Source: Cyanoderma ruficeps (lineage: Eukaryota; Chordata; Aves; Passeriformes; Timaliidae). From it: 64,000 bases of DNA. Both the position numbers and the translations under genes were made by a program. The stretch is from contig VZDJ01000010.1 of the NCBI GenBank assembly GCA_008694505.1, forward strand, positions 1,775,117 through 1,839,116. Reading direction: 5' to 3'. The notes under the pieces were generated by a model. That model worked only from the letters and a program-made list of their open reading frames with translations, had not been told where the DNA came from and made no database searches. How positions within the stretch are numbered: position 1 is the stretch's first letter; each line of letters begins with the position of its first letter. Shown one piece after another: positions 1-11,549 of the stretch.

Positions 1-2270
1 TTTTTTGGTGGCCTGCTTGTATTTGCATACAACTCCCTCAGGAGGAAAACAAAAGTTATTGAAGTTTTAGGATGTCAGAACATTCAGGATGGATACAAAA
101 ACTGAAATATTAAAATCCACATGCAAGCACTTCAAGAAATATTTTACACCTCAGGGGTACTCAAAATTTTTAGCAAAACCAGATGGACTTGTGATGAGTT
201 TGGGGAAAATACTTATTATGCATTTATGCACCTCTCCAGATACTCTGCTTTGAAACTCAAAGGTTTCAAAAAGAAATTTTAATTAAAACCCTGCCATTTA
301 AGAAAAGGTTTTAATTTTTGATAAATAGCGAAAAGTTTTTATTATCTGGCTGGAGGTTTTTTTTTTTTTTTTCTTTNTTGCTTTCACTTGCTTTAGACAT
401 ACCTGGCATCTAAATTTTAATTATATCCATTCATTTTACCTGTCTCTTTAAACACTTTTCAATCAACATGTACTTCCTCTGGCAGAATATCATGTTCAGA
501 TTCTTTTTAATCAATTTTACTGCCAAATCCTGTTTGCCTTACTCATGCAAGTATTCCTGCAGAAATCAATTGGACTACTTGTATGAGAAAAGCAAGCAGT
601 TCTTGCCTTTATTTGGTAAAGCAACAGACTTGAACAAAAGCGGTACTGTACCTGCCATGGGCAGCCAGAAACAATGACGAGCTCCTTGATAAGATTAGAT
701 GTAATTTTAAATGCAACTAGGACAAAGAATCCCTCCCACCAACCCCAACTCATAACTCTCTACAGTAATTTCACTGCAGGAAAGCAGTTGAAGAATTACT
801 GACAAGAACCAGACTGCCCAGTAAGCACCACCTAACAGACACAGAAACATGATCTGCATTATTTTTAAGCTTGGCAGACATTTTGTGCTTCTTTCAAAAA
901 AGGAAAAATAAAAGAAAAAAAGCACAATCTTTTAAGCCAGGCACATGTAAACCTTACACATTCCTGGTTTTAATGTTACAGGAAGACCTTGCATTTTAAA
1001 CATTCTTATAGATGTACAACGAAAATACTGAAATACCAGCTACTTGTGAATGATTGTTTCAGAATAAACAAATGCATTGTCATTGTGTGTGGATAGATTG
1101 GTTTAACTTTAAAACAAAAAGTTTTTCCCAGTCCCAAGTCAATTGCTGAACTTTCATTCACAAAATTTATGCCAGCAGAGCTGAAAGCTTAGTTTGTAGC
1201 TGTGAAATGGGTGCATGACTACATGTAACACAGAATCTCAGGCTGAATCCCTATTTGGTTTTTGAAATATTGTATTTGATTAATTCTGTGTTTAACAACC
1301 CAGAGAAACCTCTAGTGTAATGTTTACTTGCTATTCACAGTCATGGGATAAGCAGTATGCAAATTCACACACAGTGAGATTCAGATATGATTTCCTTTTC
1401 AGCATAAATTCTTTTTTTTTTTCTTTGAGTTTTTTTCCATTTAAATATACTGGCTTATGCATGGGTTAATTATATTCAGTTTGTAATTTTAAGGGCAATA
1501 GTGTGTGTTTAGATATTCAGCAGCTTGATGCAGTGGGCACTGAAGACAGTGCCTATAGTCTATAATACCTATAGGCTTTGGATCAAACCCAGATGGAGGA
1601 TGGAAGAAGTAGGGTAGGGAATTCAAACAGCATGGGCAATGTTTCTGAATTTGTGGCAAAGGTGATGAAGCAGAGGAGGTTGGGGTGTTACACAAAGTGT
1701 CACACAACATCTTGCTCCAGCACATAGTTTTTGTTAATGAAACAAATAAAACATTTTTGTCCTATTACCTAAACAGTGTGAAGAAGTGTTCTCTGCAGCT
1801 AGCCTGGGACAATGACTCTGGCAGCCAGCACAGGACTTCCAGGGGAGTGAAAGGTGAAGTACTGGAAATGAACTCTCTAGCCTGGTAACTACCTCAGCTG
1901 CAGTGAGCTGCTGGCCCCAAGGTGGAGGAAGGCACCAGCCTCCGTCCTCCGGCACCTTTTGAGAGCAGGTGTGTCCCAAGGCCACAGTGGATGATGGTTT
2001 GCTTTACTCACAGAAAGCCAGGAACTGCTGTATCACTGTGTTAATGGAGGTGGCTTTGCTTTTTGCAGTTTTTCAGCATTTCTCAACAATTTCAGGCCTT
2101 GGCTTTGTCTGGAAGTATGTCATCCTTGACCAAGAAGGGTTCGTCCTTGGCTGTCACATACTTTGTCCTAGACTTTGTGATCTGTGCTGTTCTCAAAAGC
2201 TCAAGGGCCCTCACTATCTAGATGGCCTTGGCACACATCTGTGACACATTTAACTCAGGCACAAATGTGT
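1..2270. other. Unique AT-rich non-coding DNA
   Basis: I see no gene here. Open frames are short, occur on both strands and resemble no protein family. There is a T-rich run at about 358-380 containing a single N at 377. An inverted repeat lies at 1551-1576: GCCTATAG and CTATAGGC, separated by ten bases. The part around 1.80-1.98 kb is somewhat richer in GC but shows no splice or domain signal that I trust. Confidence 0.6.
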
Positions 2271-2425
2271 GATGTGACTCTATTCTCAGTTTACCTGGAC
2301 CTCACTTCTCTACCTGAATATTGGAGATAAGACCAATCCTGCCCTATCTCAAAGAGGTAGTGGGAGGATAAAAAACATTTGTGATTGCTAAGTGCTGAGA
2401 TGTAGTCATGACAAAGGCCAGCAAG
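2271..2425 (+). repeat. Ancient MIR-like (core-SINE) fragment
   Basis: The stretch keeps the order of landmarks of the 3' half of MIR-type SINEs: CTCAGTTTACC, then GGAGATAA, then CCTATCTCAAAGAGGTAGTGGGAGGATAA, with AAGTGCTGAGA following. Elements of the MIR/core-SINE group predate the amniote split, so old copies are expected in birds. The copy is diverged and has no visible target duplication, as expected for such an old insertion. The tRNA-derived 5' head is not recognisable. The resemblance was judged by eye against the remembered consensus and could be an L2-derived tail instead, because MIR and L2 share 3' sequence. Confidence 0.5.
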
Positions 2426-5400
2426 TGCCTGGACAGATAGCAAACCTCATTGGAGGCAGATACAGCTCCATTTCAGTTGTAACTAACTTTGTTGCTTTTC
2501 CTCTCATGAAACATAAGAAATTCACATCACTCTAGAACATGGGAGAGTAAATATGTTAGAAGTGAGATTAATAAAACTATTAACTAACATTTACTGAATT
2601 TAATACAGCTTGTAAAGTAACTAATAAAATTCAGTATTATTATCTATAAAAAATGTGGAAATAGCAACAAATATATTAAGTGGTGTGTGTGAGATCAGAT
2701 GCTAATGGGACTGAAACACATTGATGGGACTGAAATACAGCCCAGAACTCATATTTTCCCTTTTCTTTTAAAGAAAGCATTAATGGCATAGGAGTTTGGC
2801 AGTTCCCACATTTTAAACACACCAAAAGTATTTTCTGTGATTTTTTTTCTCAAAACATGAATAAGTTTTTGATGCATAAAACATAATCTGAAATCTGAAA
2901 TTTTAGTATGAAAATGTGTGAAATTCTTATTTTATTGTATGTTTCTTGGCCTGCAAGATTTGCTCTTGGCGTGCAAGGAGCAATTAAAATATATAAATAT
3001 GCAATACTTGTCTTTTCTACCTTTATTAGGGTTCTAACAGAAGCAAGCTAGTTTTCCAGGTTCTTAATTGTTCGTTCTGGTGGCATCTGTGCTTTGTCAT
3101 TACTGTCTGTGGAACAGACTATTCAAAAAAGATGTCTGTCCACTGCTATAAACTTGTGAGAACTTTGTGTGATAAGACAGAGCCACTGGGGCCATGGCTA
3201 GATTGCCTTCAGGAGTTGTCGTTTTGATCACAGAGATCTAGCTCCTGCAGAGAAATAAGCTGCTTCATTTCAGACTGGGAAAAAGCAAATAACTACCTAA
3301 AAATAAGATCCTTCAGTGCCTCCTATAAGGTAAAATGACAGTACACACTGAATGACCAAACAACACAAATGAGGGTATGGGTGTGGCTTGACTACCTCAG
3401 TTCCATCAATTTATGTTCAACTTAACTGAATTTATACAAACATTGAAGACTTTTCAGCATGGCTTTGAATGCCCAATATCTGATATTAAGTGAATTCTTT
3501 TCAGAAGTGGGGTGCTCAGCACACGCCAATAGCCAGCACATGCCTTTGTGTGGTATCAAAGCCCAACAGCACCTAAGACCATGAGTCACTGTGAAAGCAT
3601 GAGCTTGGATCCCTCTTCCCCTGGAGATAGTCGAACTCTTATTTGTGATAAATCTATATTTTGCACACAGGCAATCTATACTGCAGCAGTTACTAAGAGT
3701 TAAAACAGGGAGCAAAACCTAGAGTGCCGATGGCTTAAAAGTCACACATTTCTGAGACATGCTTCATCCCCCCGTATCATTCTCCTACAAGGTTATCAGA
3801 GCAACTTTCTGCATTCAAAAGAGCTGTGGTTCACAGCTCAGCTAAAGTGACCACAGCACAGTGTGAAGTGACATGTCACTCCCTCGCTTGTTTTCTTCTT
3901 TTCCCTTTAAGCCTCCCCGGACCGATTTGAGTTGCCTGTCATCAGCCGAGATCATGGCTCTGCCAGGCACAGCTTCCCAGGACGTGTCAGTGAAGGGGAT
4001 GCTCCAGAAACCTCCTGGACCCATTGGCCACCGGGGTGTGAAGGCAAATGCTGAGAGCCCAGAGCACTAGTGTCACCGGTGGGGAGCGGCAGCTGGCCTG
4101 CTGGGAATGGATCTGGGCGCTGAAAGGGTGCACTTCAACCTTTCAGTTTGTACACAAGTCTCCCTGTAACAGCACTATCTGGCAATTGGCATGCTTAGAC
4201 CTAATTTTCAATCCACAAGTAGGAGGCAGGTCATTGAGGATATCCTCACTATTAGAGTTATTCAGTTTGCATAAAGGCTCTACTTAACACTTGAGGAAGG
4301 AGTGCTGATTTCCAGAGTGTTGATTTGATTCCTCAGTCACTGCTGAGTGTGGCAGTGTGGCACTGGCAGCCAAAAGTTTGCTGATGACCAGAAAAGACAA
4401 GGTACCTACAGGTTTGTCCAAGACTATGTGTAAAATCCCCAAACTTCCATAAATAGGGATGTGATGCCTGTCTTGCAGTTGAAGATTCTGTCTAGAGTGT
4501 CGAAAATATTTTGTTTTTCATTATTGAAACCATCATTTGCAAATGTGAAGGACAAAAGTGCAAATATAGATCTTCAAGAATGGAATATATCAGATAAAGT
4601 TTGTCGTATGTATATTTATAAGGTATAGATGTGTTTGAAATCACAGATATTCCTTGCACTTAAATGGTCCTAATACAGGTGTTTTTTAAGAGAGCAGTAG
4701 TTGGTAAAGGCGATCAAGGAAATCATTAAAGATCTAAAAAAGACAATAATGATGCTGAGGATGAAAGCATACAAGCACTAGATTTATTTTGCCTGGCTCC
4801 TCTTTCATCCCAATTTACATTTTAGTTAGCCTGTGCATGTAAATTTCTGAAAAATGCTGTTTTTTTCTTTTTCTTGCCACAAATATGTTTTCATTTTTAA
4901 AGGAATTGATATGGGCTCAAGAGAAACACTTGAATTTTTGTTATTGAATGGATTTATGATTTTCAAGTTTTCTCAAAGAAAAAGAAGATGTAATCTCACT
5001 CAGGAGAATTCATGGTTACCTGTAGAAGTTTTACTCAGGAAGACCCTGTCTTAAAGACAGAAAAGGACTGCTTTTATAATATTAGTGTTGGCAAAAAAGG
5101 GATCCAAAAAACCCCTCAATAGTAGGGAATATTTTTCTTATTCTGGATTCAGACCTATATGTTGTGTCTGATATCTTTCACAGTAAATGAACAAGCTGTA
5201 CCCCACACTAAGCTTCAGTACTTATCAGCTGTAAAGAAGTTCCTGTCTGTTCCATGTTCGGCTCAGGCTTATTGCTAATGGCTAACAGGCAGCTAAATTA
5301 ACACTGGATTTTTACCTGCAGGAGAGTATCTGACTCTGCTATGGGAATAAGCCCTGCTATCCTTAAAAGGATATTTTTTGCTTACCTAAAAATAGATGTG

Positions 5401-6469
5401 GTATTGCTCCCCCTCATTTGTAAATTCCTGCTGTTGAATGAAGTGACTGACATTCAAGAAACAGCATGCCCACTTTTCTGTACATTATTAGGCTTTAATA
5501 AACAAAGATGAATGTGAATTCTTGAATTACTGGTCTACACAGAAGTCCCTGTGTGCAGAAAGAGATCAGTGCTGGAAGTCCTGTAGAATTCTTTTTTTTT
5601 AATTTGATGTTTGTTTCTTTACTCAGAAGATTAGCAACTTCACCATAGGCAAAAAACCCATCAAACCAACCTCATTAATTTCTAACACAGAAGGATTTTC
5701 AAATTAAAACAGCTGTTATTTATCCTTATTTTTGTAAGTAATAACTATTACATTTAGCTTCTTTAATACAGGTGTGGAAATCTTAATCCAGTTCATTTGA
5801 GAAAAAGAATTCCACCTTAAATATTTTTAAAGAATGCTCTGAACAATCAGCTGCATATAGGCAAAGGAGGGATTGCATTATTGCTATTAAATTCTGTAGC
5901 CTGAAGCAGAGAATGTACAAGTTGGTACTAAAAACAGAGGACAGTTTTTAGTCTTTCTGAGATGTTCTTTTATTTTCCAACTGTCTAGGAAGTCCCCGGT
6001 AAGTATGAATGTATAGCAGGGATATACCTGGAGCACTGCAATGCACTACTTCCAATTAAAACATTTCTAATGCAGAAAAAAAAATAAGGAAAACTACTTA
6101 ATTTTGAAATTTTCTGGTTTTGATAAAGTAAATTCTTCCATTAAAAACACTAGAAATCAATCTCTGCTTTTGATTCTTTGCAATTGCTTCATTGGGGACC
6201 AGAGATCCCCTAACCATGTATCAGGAAGAGAATTTATCTCTGATAAACTGTAAACCTGCTGCCTCACAAACATGATTAGCCCAGAAATTCCTCTTTCTTT
6301 TCTCTGTTATTATTTGAATCTATTTTCAGGTGTACATATCTGCAGGTCATGGCAGATTTCAGGCTGTTAATGTATTTTACACTTCACTAACAGTAAGGAA
6401 AATAATGTTTTGACCTTATCCACAGGCAAGTATTCCTCCCTTAAGAAAAAAAAAAACTGCAAAGACGGC
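2426..6469. other. Unique AT-rich non-coding DNA with one GC-richer island
   Basis: I see no recognisable gene. The only compositional break is at about 3.88-4.13 kb, described separately as a weak exon candidate. Short A and T runs (for example near 5590 and 6078) are unremarkable. No interspersed repeat is obvious by eye. Confidence 0.6.
3912..4035 (+). other. Weak candidate exon in a GC-richer island
   Basis: A pyrimidine-rich run (TTTTCTTCTTTTCCCTTTAAG) ends at 3911, a reasonable 3' splice site. A GT at 4036 (GGG/GTGTGAAG) could be a 5' splice site. Two of the three forward frames stay open across the 124 bases between them. One of them runs on to a stop at 4070. GC is clearly higher than in the surrounding DNA. 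I recognise no protein in any frame. A conserved non-coding element or a lncRNA exon would look the same, and chance is quite possible. Confidence 0.15.
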
Positions 6470-6620
6470 ATGAATGTTTTGTTATTCTTCCTTAGTAATC
6501 CACCTGTGTGGTTAGCTAAATAACTACGTGTGAGTGTAGGCAGTGATCAGACTCTACCTAACAGCACGACTGATTAGTTATTAGCATGGTTTAAAAGTAA
6601 TTAATCAGATTTTAGCAAAG
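6470..6620. promoter_or_regulatory. Possible conserved non-coding element
   Basis: This short stretch is free of simple repeats and holds several textbook factor-binding cores close together. There is an E-box-like CACCTG near 6500, then TGATTAGTTATTAG and AAGTAATTAATCAGA with several homeodomain-type TAAT cores. Clusters like this are typical of developmental enhancers, but AT-rich DNA produces TAAT cores by chance. Cross-species conservation cannot be judged from one sequence. Confidence 0.2.
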
Positions 6621-9259
6621 TAATAAAGCATTAGTATAGCACAAAGTCTTGTTTAGAGATCCATTCTCTTTTATGGGATGACACTGTTTCCATCTGATGT
6701 CAGTCAGAAATTTTGCACTGACTTCTCCCCTCCACTTACCAGTAAGGTATGCCTGTGTTTTTAGGGATGAGAGGGATGAAAGGGATAGAGTCCCACTCAG
6801 GCTTTTGACTACAACCACAGCAACAATAGCAACAACATTTGGTAAACTGAAAGGCAGGAATGAATTCAGTGTTTGAGGATTTCTATTTCAATGGCACTTA
6901 AAAGAAAACCAAAGTTCTCTGAGGAATTCTTAGCACGTAATGTTTGGTGTTCACTATGAAGTTTATTCTATAATTCTTCAGATGAAATTCAAATGCTTCC
7001 TTTTAGGTTTTTGGAGATGATGGGAAGTTTTTTCTACAATGTCCTCAAGGAGACTAAAAACTATCCTTATCTGATCTTGAAATACAGCAAATTTAACTGC
7101 TAGGAACTTTTGAAAAGAAATGTGTTGGAGATTCTACATTTAGTCAAAAAGTCAGGGTGGTTGTTGATGAAACACTATAAAATGCAAACATTTCAGATTA
7201 TTTTTATTCTGTAAGCACCTGATGAAATCTTTTTTGCACTAATGGTAAGACCTGAAGTAATTCAACAGATTTTAATTAATTCAATAGTTCTTACTAAACA
7301 GAAGTTTTCTTTTCTATGTTTACAGTCATAATCTGCAGTTTGGCAATTGCATAGCCAATTTATCTGTGTGGAAACATAGCCTAGAACTTTGTAACTGCTA
7401 CAATAGGCAGGTATTTATTTTTCTGAGGTCAATTCAAAATCATAGTTAAATCAACCATTTTCATAAATTAACTGGTTTATATTAGATTTCTCCCTTGAAT
7501 TCCATTCAACCTACTGACATACCATAACAAATAATTGCTTCCATAAGTACTTACTTTTACTTAGATAAATTAATGGAATGATATAATTATGGAAATGCAT
7601 ATCATATCTGAAGTTTTCTCCCAATGGTAAGGAACTCCAAGGGGATCTAGGATTAAAATTTTCCTGGCACACAGGTCTATGCATAGTCCACAAGATAAGT
7701 GATTGTAAATATTCTTTGGTTTCTGACTGCAGTGTTGTTGTTGATGTGTTTCTAATGCTTGGGAATAATATACAAAATTCAATAGAAACTCTTTTCTTGG
7801 AAAGCAATTCTTGTTTCTCCAGGCTGTCATCTTTTGTAAAGCCTTTAATAGTTGTTGACATCATGTGCCATTATGTGTCAGACTGGTTAGCAAAAGCTTT
7901 TGATACGTAGACTTATTTGTCAAGTAGCAGATTCCCTATATTCCTTTTCACCTTTAAACTGTTATACCCTTCTTTGGTCAAAAATATCTGAAAACACTGC
8001 TTCAGCATGAATCTTGTCACATGAAGTTGGCATTTTCCTCTTCTTCATTCTTTTTATCAACGAATTTATTTTTAAATACTTGTCATGTTCAGCTTGTTAC
8101 TGCTGCTCTACTTCACCAGGAAGAAAAAAAATCACTACATGCTCGTAATTCATAGAGAAATACAGTAACTGGCTTTGAGTTTTTAGGAGGAAATCAACTA
8201 CAAGTTTTGGTTTGCATTAAATATATAAAGATTTGATTTTTTTTCCTGTGAAAATGAATTGTCAGCCATGACATGTTTTTAATTCTTTGCTCTTTCATTT
8301 TTACAGTGATAATGAAATAAAACACTTTTGAATGACAACTGCATTAATATGGCTAAGTGTGGTGCAGCAGAATTCACCCCTGTATGCTCATGTTACAGAA
8401 TAAAGTGACATGTAAAAAATTAATTTCTAAATGCAAATGGTTCAGATTTTTTCAGTTAAAATAGATCATGTAAGCAATTCAGTCCCATGGCCTTGTCCTG
8501 AATACCAGAAGACAGTGGGTACTCCCTGTGATTCTCTTACTGTGAGGATATAGCATGAGTGGCATCAGGCAGAGCTAGCAGGGATGAAAAGCCTGAATCT
8601 GAGAAACCAGTGTTTTGCTGCATTATGTCTTAGCTCTGTAAAGTGTACAGATGTCCTGCCCAAAGAGAAATCAAGTAGTGAGATTGTATTTTCCTTGATT
8701 TCTAGATTTGAACACAAAAATCCCATGTATAATTCTAAAATTATAAGCTGTGTTGATACCTACATATATTTTATCAGCTATACATGATTTTTTTTAACTG
8801 TTATCTCCTGACTGGAACAACATGTAGTAAATTTGTCTGGCTGTATAAAAATTTGTGGTGTTTTGTGTTTCAAGAGTACATCACAGCTGTCATTTTTGTC
8901 CTCGGTTTTCTTCATTTTGATTATCTTGGGATTATTTATTTGGAACATACTAGCAAAATTAAGAACAATGAAGATTCTTGAACACAGAATTAATTTGATG
9001 ATAATATGTAAATAGAAATTTAGTAAGACAAAGGTAAATATCTTTCTGTATTTCAAGAAAATAAAAAAAATCCAAGACTTATTCATCAAGATACAGCATA
9101 TAAAGAAAAGAAAGAGCTTTGTTAACAATATTACAAACAAATACATGTCTGTGGAAACTCCATTAATGTGAAAGGATTTCCCTCTTCCAAGTGAGAAAAA
9201 ATAAGTGACTAAAATTAATGTCTTGTTTTTTTCTGTACCATTTCTATTGTTCTCAACAG
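6621..9259. other. Unique AT-rich non-coding DNA
   Basis: I see no gene or repeat. The longest open frame (8778-9146, minus, 122 codons) is made almost wholly of Phe, Leu, Ile, Lys and Asn. That is the composition expected from translating AT-rich non-coding DNA, and no domain can be recognised. Confidence 0.6.
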
Positions 9260-9560
9260 GAGTAATTTCACTGACTTAAGACACTGGCTGGTAAAGGGTT
9301 ACTAAATCAGAGGAGTTCAGAGACAGATTAGGGTTTCCCAGCGGCACGTATCTCTAGCAGCAAGTGTGGAAGCCAACTCGGAAGAAACACGTTTGAAGTG
9401 GCAGAACTAATCATGCAGAAGCAATTTGCGATTTTCTCTCTCTCAGCCTAGATAAAGCAGAGCATTATGACATTGGCTGCATGGAACAAGGTCAATTTAC
9501 TGTGAAAAGGCAGCTATAGTCTCCAACTTCAAATAAACTTTCGTCCTGAATGATGAAAAA
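9260..9560. promoter_or_regulatory. Possible conserved non-coding element
   Basis: This is a 300-base patch of higher complexity than its AT-rich surroundings. It contains GGCACGT, CACGTTTGAAGTGG (an E-box-like core beside an NK-type AAGTGG), AACTAATCATGCAG (TAATC core), GATAAAG and CAAGGTCA (a nuclear-receptor half-site). No frame stays open convincingly. The density and variety of cores suggest an enhancer, but this is a visual judgement. Confidence 0.2.
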
Positions 9561-10502
9561 GAGGATTTACCCTATTGCTTATCCATAAAACAGAGAAAAC
9601 CAGATGAACAATTCAATTAAGATATGCTAGTTTGCATATTTTTTCCCATCACTGATTGTCTCACTGTTTTAGTCATTCATAATGTAATTATATCTCAAGG
9701 TATTTCTCTTGACATAACGGAAAGGGAGCTGCTCAACTGCTGATAGACTTGACCTCAGCTGAAGCTGTAGGCTTCCCTGAAAGTAAAAGGATTATAGTGC
9801 AAAATTTCACATGATTACTTCAAATGAGGCTGTGTTTCTTTTTCATGTTTCAGATTTTTAAAATGTCACTGGAAGTAAAGTAGTGAGGACATAATGTGAA
9901 ACACTTATTGTATATGTTCTTTTAATTCCCCACTCTAACATGAAATTTCCATATGCTAAGGTCAGCCCTCTGCTTGAGTGATGTTGTTGCACATTGAAGT
10001 CTTAAAGCTACCTCACTTGGATAAGTTTTGATTCTTTCTCTCTGCCCTCCTTGCTTTCAGCCAGTGACTAATAATCTTCAGCAGGAACAAGGATTCAAGA
10101 TACTTTCTGTTATGCATCTTCTGGTCTGCTTCCTAGGATGTGGAGAAGTAACATCAAAATTTTAGTGATTTTTCATCTTCCTTACTAATGGTTACCTCAT
10201 GGATGTAGTTGGTTCCTCTCATTTTATTAGCCCACAAATAAATCTTCTAAACAGTCATGTTGCAGTGTATGTGTCATATATAGCTTATTTCCCACCATCT
10301 AGAGGACAGATTCTCACCCTGAAGAAAGATAACCTTACCTATGCTACCTATATCATTAGTGAGACTGTCCAGTTATGTTAAATAATTTTGGGGATAGTTA
10401 TATTCTGAGAATGGTCAAAAAAGTACTTTTGATCATGTATGAATAAGCACAAATTATACTTTATGTGATGGAAAAAACACTGGCAAACCCTCACCTACCT
10501 AT

Positions 10503-10528
10503 AGCCAAAGCAGAGAGCCAAAGCAGAT
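10503..10528. repeat. 13-bp tandem duplication
   Basis: Two adjacent copies, AGCCAAAGCAGAG and AGCCAAAGCAGAT, differ only at the last base. This looks like a simple replication-slippage duplication. Confidence 0.8.
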
Positions 10529-11526
10529 AATTCTTGGGGAAAAATTAAACAAGGCTTCATTTTAATTAGTTGTTCAGGGATTCAGCCAGCTGTGATATAC
10601 AGGTTTTTCTGTATTTATGCTTATTAGTTGAATCCAAAAGCCTTCCTCTTTCCTCCCTTGCCCTTCTGTAGTAGTTTATATTTATATTGATGGCAATAAT
10701 CAGGGTATAGAGTATTTTATATGCATTCTGAAATCATAGTTGGAAGGTAAATGAAGATATGATTGAATGCCATAGCTGCTATAGTTCATGTTAAAAAATG
10801 CACAACCAGTCTAAGGGCAGAGAGGCTCAGTGAATTAATGCATTAGTCTATTAGTCTTCCTGTGCCAGACTAGGACTCCAGATTGAGTTCTGGTGAGCAA
10901 TGAACCTCTGTAGGGCTGACATTTGCTCCTGGAAAGGACTAGAAAACAGTTCATTAACCTTCGCGTTGGTATAAAATCACTTACTGAGTTCAGGAGCTAC
11001 TGGCCAGCTGAGTTCAGCAGGATCTGTGTGTGAACAGGTCTATCCTTTCACTAATATTATAGTTTCAATGAGCAGTGCTGCTAATATGGTTGGTACTTCA
11101 CAGGAGAAAAAAAAGAAACATTCCCCCCAGTTCAAATAACTTTGATTCAAAAGACAAACACTACCACCACCCCACCACCACTACCCCTTGCCCCATTTAC
11201 AGTGTTTTTGTACAAACTAAAATTCACTTTTCAGTGTTCAGATTTCCAGCTGGTGCTAGATCATTCCAGAATAATCTTCCCTAATTTAAAAGCCCTGAAC
11301 AAAAGTGATGTAAGGCATAAAGATACATATCCAAAAGAAAAGATAAAACTGCCTTGGTCTTCAGTTGGTGTAGTTCCTATAGAATAAGCTACCAGTCTTG
11401 GTCCCAACACTGAAGTGGAGGAGCCATACATTAGACTCCTTTGGATTTTGCACAGGGAAGAACCCAAGAAATTTTTGGCTGCTTCGTCTGAAAAGCTGAC
11501 AAATTCACAGCCCTTGCCAAAAGCTT

Positions 11527-11549
11527 CTTGCCAAGACACTCTTGGCAAG
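11527..11549. other. Perfect 10-bp hairpin
   Basis: The arm CTTGCCAAGA (11527-11536) is followed by the loop CAC and the exact complement TCTTGGCAAG (11540-11549). It is more GC-rich than the other inverted repeats in the window. It lies inside a stretch open on both strands (plus 11415-11705, minus 11261-11596), but no promoter or terminator context is visible. Confidence 0.75.

Noticed and set aside
8778..9146. 122-codon minus-strand open frame
   Set aside because: Composition is dominated by Phe, Ile, Leu, Lys and Asn, as expected from AT-rich non-coding DNA; it overlaps open frames on the other strand and shows no domain.
10800..10900. Possible antisense MIR (GAGAGGCTCAGTGAATT... GACTAGGACTCCAG)
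   Set aside because: Only scattered words agree with the expected order; too weak to annotate by eye.
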